Source: Candidatus Avelusimicrobium faecicola | Lineage (GTDB): Bacteria; Elusimicrobiota; Elusimicrobia; Elusimicrobiales; Elusimicrobiaceae | DNA: 8,298 nucleotides | NCBI GenBank assembly: GCA_900540405.1 | Contig: UQFW01000058.1 | Span: 1-8,298 of the forward strand | Direction of reading: 5' to 3' | Part shown: piece by piece, positions 1 to 4,909 of the stretch | Layout: each line of letters opens with the position of its first letter | How positions within the stretch are numbered: the stretch's first letter is position 1 | The notes under the pieces: generated by a model | The model's database searches: none | What the model was told of the DNA's origin: nothing | What the model saw: only the letters and a program-made list of their open reading frames with translations | Program-made: the position numbers and the translations under genes

Positions 1-246
1 GGGGAAGTGACCCGCCGCAAACTAAAACGCTGGGCGGACGACACCTATGAAGACAAGAAAGAATATGTATTGGAACACGCCGAAGAATTAAAAGAAAACT
101 TAAAAGAACGCGCCGGGGAAGTGCGCGAAAAACTGGCTGAACAAGCCGGCGTGGTGCGCGAAAAACTGGAAGAAGGCAAAAATAAAGTCATTAAAGAATT
201 TAACCGCCGCAAAGAAGAACTGGCCGATAAATTCAAAAAAGATTAA
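1..246 (+). CDS. YtxH-like amphipathic helical protein, C-terminal part (partial)
   Basis: The frame is open to the left edge and ends with TAA at 244-246, so the N-terminus lies outside the window. A GTG at 7 could start a 79-residue protein, but the first visible residues (GEVTRRKLKRW) look like the stretch after the 'APKSG-E-TR' motif of YtxH-domain proteins. That would make an upstream start, with a membrane segment, more likely. The visible part is almost entirely charged helix (Lys, Glu, Arg, Ala, Leu) with no Cys. An 11-residue repeat, ERAGEVREKLA then EQAGVVREKLE, sits in the middle, as in apolipoprotein- or LEA-like amphipathic helices. Family members are usually small envelope or stress-associated proteins of unclear biochemical role. 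A terminator follows 14 bases after the stop. Another small coiled-coil protein is the main alternative. Confidence 0.6.
   Translation, partial: GEVTRRKLKRWADDTYEDKKEYVLEHAEELKENLKERAGEVREKLAEQAGVVREKLEEGKNKVIKEFNRRKEELADKFKKD
112..177 (+). repeat. Two-copy 33-bp in-frame tandem repeat
   Basis: Two adjacent 33-base units (112-144 and 145-177) share a perfect 16-base core, gtgcgcgaaaaactgg, at 121-136 and 154-169. The period is exactly 11 codons and produces the 11-residue helical repeat in the encoded protein. Identity at the DNA level suggests fairly recent duplication of one unit. Confidence 0.75.
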
Positions 247-259
247 TAGCTTTCTAACT

Positions 260-290
260 AAAAAACCACCGTTTCAAGCGGTGGTTTTTA
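260..290. terminator. Bidirectional rho-independent terminator
   Basis: An 11-bp perfect stem pairs 261-271 (aaaaaccaccg) with 279-289 (cggtggttttt) around a 7-base loop. The A-run on the left and T-run on the right give a U-tract on either strand. It lies between the convergent YtxH-like gene (stop at 246) and the leftward GH3-like gene (stop at 334-336), so it can end both transcripts. Confidence 0.9.
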
Positions 291-333
291 ATTTGTATGA
301 ATTTCCTTTCCCCTAAACACCGGGGCAAAAGCA

Positions 334-1275
334 CTATTTATTAAAACAGGTTTCGGCCTGTAAAAAAGCCTCTTTCATACTCAACACCGGGGCCGAAAAA
401 AGTTTGCTGATGGCCATTTCGTGATTAGAAACCGCGTGGATAATTTCATCCATTAAAAAGCCTTTATTTACTTCGCGCTCAATGGCATCCAGTACGGTGT
501 GCGGGTCTTTGGGGGCCAAAATGTTTTCTACCCCGCAATGCAACATTTTTAAGGCCGCCGCGCCCTCATAACGCACGCGGGCTTTCCAAAGCGGAAAACT
601 GACAATGCACCCTTTGTAATTCAGGCGTTTTTTTAATAACCCGCGCAAAATTTTGTCGGACATCATGGCCTGCGTGTCCCCGTCTATATTTGGGAAAGTC
701 ATATCGGACGGCATAATGGCATCCGCCCGGCGGAATAAACTTTTATAGGGCATAAATTCCGCATCTTCCATTTGGGCCAGCGTTTTTAATATGCCGCTTA
801 CACCCGGGAAATATTTTACGCAATTTAACGCGCCGCCGTTGGAAAGTCCGGCCACAAAATCCCCCGCCAGGCGTGTCACGCACGGGGCGGAAACACTAAA
901 CGCCGGGGAAGAATACCCCAAATCCGCCACCGGGGCCAACACCCAATCAATCCCGATACTGCGCGCCATACAAGCCAGCATATTGCCTTTTTTATAAGCG
1001 CCCTCGGCCGAGGCATCCGCCCCCAGCTGGGCATTGGACGGCAATGCCGGGGCATCCGTCACTACTTCGCGCAAGTCTTCGTCAATATCGGCACAAATTA
1101 ATAAATGGTTGTAGGGGGAAGCCTCACGCATTTGCTGTACAAACGCGGCCGTTTGCTGTGCGGTGCCGCCGTACACGCAAAACCCGCCCACACCCCGGCG
1201 CGCCAATGCAACGGCTTCGGCCAAATCACTTTGGCCGAACCAAAAACCGGGGAACACAATGCGGGCGATTTTCAT
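334..1275 (-). CDS. Glycoside hydrolase family 3 (NagZ-like) protein, probably catalytically inactive
   Basis: 313 residues with the barrel landmarks of NagZ-type beta-N-acetylhexosaminidases in order: GVGGFCVYGG (28-37), CADIDED (61-67) where the family has a DxEGG motif, GIDWVLAPVADLG (108-120), NCVKYFPG (151-158) for KHFPG, DAIMPSDM (185-192) and YKGCIVSFPLW (220-230). Key residues are replaced. The nucleophile Asp expected after 'IxS' is Phe227, the KHFPGHG histidines are Tyr155 and Val159-Ser160, and no DSH-type acid/base loop is visible. NagZ trims peptidoglycan fragments; this protein more likely binds a sugar or a partner without cutting it. No signal peptide is seen, so it is cytoplasmic. 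The ATG at 1275 is chosen because it begins the barrel (MKIARIVFPG), has GGAG six bases upstream and follows the previous stop by two bases. The longer reading to 1410 overlaps the neighbour and has low-complexity sequence. It is the last gene of the leftward operon. Confidence 0.8.
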   Translation of the reverse strand: MKIARIVFPGFWFGQSDLAEAVALARRGVGGFCVYGGTAQQTAAFVQQMREASPYNHLLICADIDEDLREVVTDAPALPSNAQLGADASAEGAYKKGNMLACMARSIGIDWVLAPVADLGYSSPAFSVSAPCVTRLAGDFVAGLSNGGALNCVKYFPGVSGILKTLAQMEDAEFMPYKSLFRRADAIMPSDMTFPNIDGDTQAMMSDKILRGLLKKRLNYKGCIVSFPLWKARVRYEGAAALKMLHCGVENILAPKDPHTVLDAIEREVNKGFLMDEIIHAVSNHEMAISKLFSAPVLSMKEAFLQAETCFNK

Positions 1276-1277
1276 AC

Positions 1278-2126
1278 TTACTCCAAAACGGACGGAAAGA
1301 GGGCGTCTTCGGTGCCGGACGGAGGAACGGACAAGGAGCCGTCTTCCACCGGGGCCGGGGCCATCACCACATCCGGCTTTACTTCCGGCAACACCGGGGC
1401 GGACAGCCATTGTAAAACCGTGGGAATAAAATATTTATCCAGCATTTCGTGCGAGGATAAATCATACGCCGTTAAAAAGGTCACCTTGCCGGGGCCGGTA
1501 GTTAAATAAGCCACGTTGCGGATGACACTGGCTTCCAAAAATGTTTTTTTATCGTCGGCGGCCGCGGCAATCAGCACGGCCCCTTTATACACACGCATAG
1601 CGGGGATAGTAAGCACATCCCGGGTATTGGTGGTGGGGCTGATTAAGGCCAAGGCGGGCACGTCCGGCGTGAAACTGATGCTTTTGGCCGCCACATTGGC
1701 GCCGAGCCCTGCTCCCAACAAGACTGTTTCGTCCACGGTCACCCCTTTCTTTTTTAAGAACGCCAATACCGCATCCACATCCCGCGGCATTTTATTAAAT
1801 TCGTTATCTAACCCTTCCCGCGCAAAGCGGAAAGCCTCCCCCTCGTTGGTGCTGGCCCCGTGGCCGCGCAAATCAAATGCCACATAGCCGTATCCGGCCG
1901 ATTCCAACGCCTTGGCTAATTTGGCAAACGCCTCTTTTTGTTTCCCGAGGTCATGCACTAAAACTACCGTTTTATGGTCTTCTTTAGCCGGCTGATACAC
2001 CGCCGCAAGTTCCCACCCGTCGGGCGTGGAGAGCGTGATGGCTTTCCCGTCCAACCCGGCGGCAAATAACGGCAGGGACCCCATGAGTACCAGGGCCCCC
2101 GCCCACAAAATACCAAACGCTTTCAT
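1278..2126 (-). CDS. Secreted alpha/beta-hydrolase-fold protein lacking the nucleophile serine
   Basis: 282 residues. The N-terminus (MKAFGILWAGALVLMGSLPL) is a signal peptide with likely cleavage near residues 22-24, so the protein is exported. Fold marks follow: VVLVHDLG (54-61, oxyanion strand-loop), DLRGHGAS (85-92), LLGAGLG (136-142) at the nucleophile elbow, ADD (190-192) as candidate acid and SSHEM (224-228) with the candidate His226. The elbow should be G-x-S-x-G, but here the Ser position is Gly140 (G-A-G-L-G), so ordinary esterase or lipase chemistry looks impossible. The acid and His are kept. Residues 243-282 form a Pro/Ala/Glu-rich tail, probably disordered. The ATG abuts the ndk stop codon (TAAATG) and the next gene starts two bases after its own stop, so it sits mid-operon. 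The fold call is confident; the function is unknown. Confidence 0.82.
   Translation of the reverse strand: MKAFGILWAGALVLMGSLPLFAAGLDGKAITLSTPDGWELAAVYQPAKEDHKTVVLVHDLGKQKEAFAKLAKALESAGYGYVAFDLRGHGASTNEGEAFRFAREGLDNEFNKMPRDVDAVLAFLKKKGVTVDETVLLGAGLGANVAAKSISFTPDVPALALISPTTNTRDVLTIPAMRVYKGAVLIAAAADDKKTFLEASVIRNVAYLTTGPGKVTFLTAYDLSSHEMLDKYFIPTVLQWLSAPVLPEVKPDVVMAPAPVEDGSLSVPPSGTEDALFPSVLE
1281..1284 (-). promoter_or_regulatory. Ribosome binding site deciding the GH3-like start
   Basis: GGAG on the minus strand lies six bases before the ATG at 1275, inside the last codons of the upstream hydrolase-fold gene. It supports this start over the in-frame upstream ATG at 1410. Confidence 0.7.
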
Positions 2127-2585
2127 TTATCTGTCCAAAACCTCTTCTGGCTTAAACCAAAGCGCAATTTCCTTTTCGGCATCTTCCGGGGAGCCGGAAG
2201 CGTGTACGCAGTTTTGCATTACATCACCGATAAACCGCCCAAAGCTGCCGCGAATCGTCCACGGGGCGGCTTTTTCCGGGTTCGTGCTGCCGATTTCCTG
2301 GCGCACTTTGGCGATGGCGTTTTCGCCCTGGAACACAAACGCATAAATTTTATGGTTGGGCACGTTGTTAAATTCACCCATCATATATTGGATTACTTCT
2401 TCCAAAAAGGGTTTGCCTTCCAAGTTCTTGTAGTGGGCACGGGCTAATTCTTCCGTTAAAGACACTACTTTGGCCCCGGTCATTTGCAGACCGAGGTGGT
2501 CAAGCCGGTCTAAAATAAGACCGCTGATGCGTTTTTCAATAGCATCAGGTTTAATTAACACCAAGGTTCTTTCCATATATCTCAT
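2127..2585 (-). CDS. ndk: Nucleoside diphosphate kinase
   Basis: 152 residues (149 if started at the second ATG, 2576). Ndk moves the gamma-phosphate of ATP to other (d)NDPs through a phospho-histidine and balances cytoplasmic nucleotide pools. Visible marks: RTLVLIKPDA with Lys12, HYKNLEGKPF (51-60) with Tyr52, TIRG with Arg112, Asn125 and the active His128 in NCVHASGSPEDAEKEI. Catalytic Lys, Tyr, Arg, Asn and His are all present. Two positions differ from the common motifs: WTIRGS for GTIRGD, and HASGS for HGSDS. Length is normal for the bacterial family. It is first in the leftward operon. The predicted transcription start falls on or next to the ATG at 2585, which suggests a leaderless message. 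If so, MRYMERT is the real N-terminus; otherwise MERT is. Confidence 0.95.
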   Translation of the reverse strand: MRYMERTLVLIKPDAIEKRISGLILDRLDHLGLQMTGAKVVSLTEELARAHYKNLEGKPFLEEVIQYMMGEFNNVPNHKIYAFVFQGENAIAKVRQEIGSTNPEKAAPWTIRGSFGRFIGDVMQNCVHASGSPEDAEKEIALWFKPEEVLDR

Positions 2586-2591
2586 GTAAAC

Positions 2592-2619
2592 ATTATACCA
2601 ATATAAAAGTTTAAGTCAA
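2592..2619 (-). promoter_or_regulatory. Sigma70-type promoter for the ndk operon
   Basis: Read on the minus strand: -35 TTGACT (2619-2614), a 16-base spacer ending in TGG (extended -10), and a perfect -10 TATAAT (2597-2592). Counting seven bases from the -10 puts +1 at about 2585, the A of the first ndk ATG. Confidence 0.85.
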
Positions 2620-2651
2620 TACGCGCGTACGCTACATCCGGCGCCGTATAT

Positions 2652-2660
2652 TGGTATAAT
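2652..2660 (+). promoter_or_regulatory. Extended -10 promoter for the rightward Gfo/Idh-lpxB-rel run
   Basis: TGGTATAAT at 2652-2660 is a perfect extended -10. The -35 is weak (gctaca at 2631-2636 with an 18-base spacer is the best fit). The predicted +1 is near A2667, giving a leader of about 13 bases that contains GGGTGG (2671-2676), the likely ribosome binding site for the ATG at 2680. Confidence 0.75.
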
Positions 2661-2679
2661 GTTTATAACAGGGTGGATT

Positions 2680-3750
2680 ATGAATAACGCAAACGAACCG
2701 AAAACCATTCGTTTTGGCATTGTGGGCGCCGGGAAGGCGGGCGCCCTGTACGCGCGCGCGTTAGGGCAAATACCACAGGCCAATCTGGTAGCCGTTTGCG
2801 ATACCGACCTCCTGCACGCCCAACAATTAGCGTGGCAGTTTAACGCCACCCCTTATTCCAAAATACAAGATTTAATCCGCCAGACGGATGCCATTATTTT
2901 AACCGTTCCCACGGCCTTGCACCATTCTTTAGGCATGTTCTGCCTGCAAAACGGACTGCACCTGCTTGTGGGAAGCCCCCTGGCCGCCGATATGGACGAA
3001 GCGCGCGAACTCATCCGCACCGCACGCAGTAAAGAGCTGGTCCTGCAAGTGGGGCGGGCCGACCGTTTTAACCCGGCCTTGTTGAAAGCGGCGCCGTTTA
3101 TCAAAAACCCGCAGTTTTTAACTTTTTCCCGCCTGGGGCCGTACGACTCCCGCATGGCCCATTTAAGCGTGGTGCTGGATAAAATGATTCACGATTTGGA
3201 TTTACTGCTTACGTTGGTGCAAAGCCCGGTTGCGTCCATAGATGCCACCGGGTTAAGCGTGTTTTCTAACCAGGATGACGTGGCCAACGTGCGCCTGCGC
3301 TTTGAAAACGGAGCGGTGGCGGATTTAACGGCCAGCCGCGTCAGTTTTGAGCGCACCCGCCGGATGCAGGTTTTTCAGCACAACGCGTTTATTCAGGTGG
3401 ATTTTACCAACGCCCGCGTAAAAATTTATAAAAAGGATAAACCCGCCTTTTCCTCCATGCAAGACATTGAGGTTTTGTATCCGGCGGTGGAAAAACAGCC
3501 GGCCGTTCAGGCGGAATTAGCCCATTTTATACACTGCATACACACCAGCCGCACCCCGGCCCCCGGCGGGGAAAGAGGCTTCCGGGCGTTGGACTTGGCC
3601 TTAAAAATTACCGAGCGTATGCACCGTTTTGATATACCTAAAACCACCCGTTTGCACACGCCCAAACCGTTGCAAATGGTAAGTGATGCCGCCCGCGCCG
3701 CGCAAATTGTGTGGGACGAAACTTTGGGACAAATGAAAAGAGAGAAATAA
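2680..3750 (+). CDS. Gfo/Idh/MocA-family oxidoreductase-like protein, lpxB-linked
   Basis: 356 residues. A Rossmann NAD(P)-binding domain starts at once: GIVGAGKAG (13-21). It continues with an acidic strand end VAVCDTD (37-43), TVPTALHH (75-82), QVGRADRFNPAL (123-134) and KMIHDLDLLL (168-177). The second, C-terminal domain follows. The canonical EKP motif after the 'G.HLLV' strand is GSP here (98-100), so the usual catalytic Lys is absent. His171 and Asp174 of the HDLD motif remain. Some family members beside lpxB, such as GnnA, oxidise the 3-OH of UDP-GlcNAc for amide-linked lipid A. That role is possible by position, but no GnnB-type aminotransferase is in view and the missing EKP argues for changed chemistry. 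The in-frame ATG at 2659 is inside the -10 box and cannot be transcribed, so 2680 is the start. The stop is three bases before lpxB. Confidence 0.85.
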   Translation: MNNANEPKTIRFGIVGAGKAGALYARALGQIPQANLVAVCDTDLLHAQQLAWQFNATPYSKIQDLIRQTDAIILTVPTALHHSLGMFCLQNGLHLLVGSPLAADMDEARELIRTARSKELVLQVGRADRFNPALLKAAPFIKNPQFLTFSRLGPYDSRMAHLSVVLDKMIHDLDLLLTLVQSPVASIDATGLSVFSNQDDVANVRLRFENGAVADLTASRVSFERTRRMQVFQHNAFIQVDFTNARVKIYKKDKPAFSSMQDIEVLYPAVEKQPAVQAELAHFIHCIHTSRTPAPGGERGFRALDLALKITERMHRFDIPKTTRLHTPKPLQMVSDAARAAQIVWDETLGQMKREK

Positions 3751-3753
3751 TTT

Positions 3754-4908
3754 ATGACCATTACCCCTGTTGAAAAAAATATGCTTATTGTTGCCGGGGA
3801 TGTATCCGGCGATTTACACGCCGCCGGGCTCATAAAGGCCCTTAAAAAGCAGGACCCGGCCCTCAAAATTACCGCCATCGGCGGGCGGCTGATGAAGCAA
3901 GCGGCAGACGTGTTTTTATATGATTTGGCTTCCCAGGGGGCTACCGGGTTTGTGGAACCGCTTAAAAAAATGCCGATGTGGATGAAACTTTTATCCATGA
4001 TTCGTACTTATATGGAAACCCAATCCCCCACCGCCTTAATTGTGGTTGATTTTTACGGTTTCAACCACCAGGTGTTGGGGCTCGCGGCGCACCGCCATAT
4101 CCCGGCCTATTATTATGTGACCCCGCAAGTGTGGGCCAGCCGCCAGTACCGCGCCAAACGCTTAGCGGCGCTCACCCGCAAAATGTACGTTATTTATCCG
4201 TTTGAACCGGCGTTCCACCAAAAATTCGGTGGCAACGCCGTCTTTTTGGGCAACCCGCTACTAGACATTATGCCGGATGCCCCGGCTAAATCCTATGCGG
4301 GCATACAAAATGTAAAAAACCATCCGTGGAAATTGGGCCTACTGCCCGGCAGCCGCATGAACGAAATTACGCGCCTGACCCCGGTGTTTTACCAAGCGTT
4401 CAAAAAAACGCTGAAGGAATTTCCTAAAACAGAAGCCTATTTGTTTGCGTTGCCCAACATGAAAGACGAAGTTTTCTTAAATTTACTGGGCGAAAAACCG
4501 CACCCGCAATTCCACATTGTGCGGGATGAAAACTACCAACTGCGCGGGCAGATGGATTACCTGTTCTGCTGTTCCGGCACGGCCACGCTGGAGTGCGCTT
4601 TACTAGGGATTCCCATGTTGGTAGCGTATAAACTTTCCTGGGCTACCTATAAAATAGCTAAAATGGTAATAAAGGTGCCGTATATTTCTTTAGTCAACAT
4701 TTTGGCTGACGAAAAGCCGCTGGTCAAAGAGTTCATCCAGCAAGATGCCAATGCGGATGCACTGGCGGCCGAGGCTATGGGGATGTTCCAAAACCCGCAA
4801 CGCCTGCAACAAATGCACGAAAAACTGCTTAAACTGCGTGCCAGTTTAGGCTCCCGCGGGGTGGCCGAACGCGCGGCACAAAATCTTTTGGAAGACTTAA
4901 ATAAATAA
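3754..4908 (+). CDS. lpxB: Lipid-A-disaccharide synthase
   Basis: 384 residues, normal for LpxB, a GT19 membrane-associated enzyme. It joins UDP-2,3-diacylglucosamine to lipid X and releases UDP, forming the lipid A disaccharide at the inner membrane. Marks in order: VAGDVSGDLHAAG (13-25), AIGGRLM (41-47), VDFYGFN (98-104), YYVTPQVWASRQYR (120-133), YPFE (148-151), FLGNPLLD (164-171), LLPGSRMNEI (196-205), CCSGTATLE (272-280), KVPYISLVNIL (307-317). Two conserved spots differ: GE-SGD is GDVSGD (Asp16) and GHPL-D is GNPLLD (Asn167). The rest argues for a working enzyme. The start at 3754 has only a weak purine-rich (agagag) site. An alternative ATG at 3781 gives MLIVAGD, which also suits the family. 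It lies between the Gfo/Idh-like gene (3-base gap) and rel (1-base gap), so all three are probably co-transcribed. Confidence 0.95.
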   Translation: MTITPVEKNMLIVAGDVSGDLHAAGLIKALKKQDPALKITAIGGRLMKQAADVFLYDLASQGATGFVEPLKKMPMWMKLLSMIRTYMETQSPTALIVVDFYGFNHQVLGLAAHRHIPAYYYVTPQVWASRQYRAKRLAALTRKMYVIYPFEPAFHQKFGGNAVFLGNPLLDIMPDAPAKSYAGIQNVKNHPWKLGLLPGSRMNEITRLTPVFYQAFKKTLKEFPKTEAYLFALPNMKDEVFLNLLGEKPHPQFHIVRDENYQLRGQMDYLFCCSGTATLECALLGIPMLVAYKLSWATYKIAKMVIKVPYISLVNILADEKPLVKEFIQQDANADALAAEAMGMFQNPQRLQQMHEKLLKLRASLGSRGVAERAAQNLLEDLNK

Positions 4909-4909
4909 T

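Larger units (their letters stand above)
2587..2665. repeat. Perfect 19-bp inverted repeat spanning the divergent promoters
   Basis: The word tatattggtataatgttta occurs on the plus strand at 2647-2665 and, identically, on the minus strand at 2605-2587. The two arms are separated by 41 bases. Each arm holds a TGnTATAAT extended -10 box, so the repeat is made of two identical promoter cores facing outward. The spacer also holds short palindromes (acgcgcgt at 2621-2628, cggcgccg at 2639-2646). Confidence 0.9.

Noticed and set aside
310..325. cccc...gggg hairpin after the GH3-like stop
   Set aside because: Only a 4-bp stem without a U-tract; the strong terminator at 260-290 explains transcript ending.
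1276..1410. Upstream extension of the GH3-like gene to an ATG at 1410
   Set aside because: It would overlap most of the last 45 codons of the upstream gene, encodes Arg/Gly/Pro-rich sequence unlike any family N-terminus, and the ATG at 1275 has a proper ribosome binding site.
1044..1509. Long plus-strand open frames opposite the leftward genes
   Set aside because: They are antisense to well-supported genes, have low-complexity composition and no recognisable motif.
2659..2679. ATG at 2659 as the start of the Gfo/Idh-like gene
   Set aside because: It lies within the -10 box, upstream of the predicted transcription start; the ATG at 2680 directly precedes the nucleotide-binding domain.
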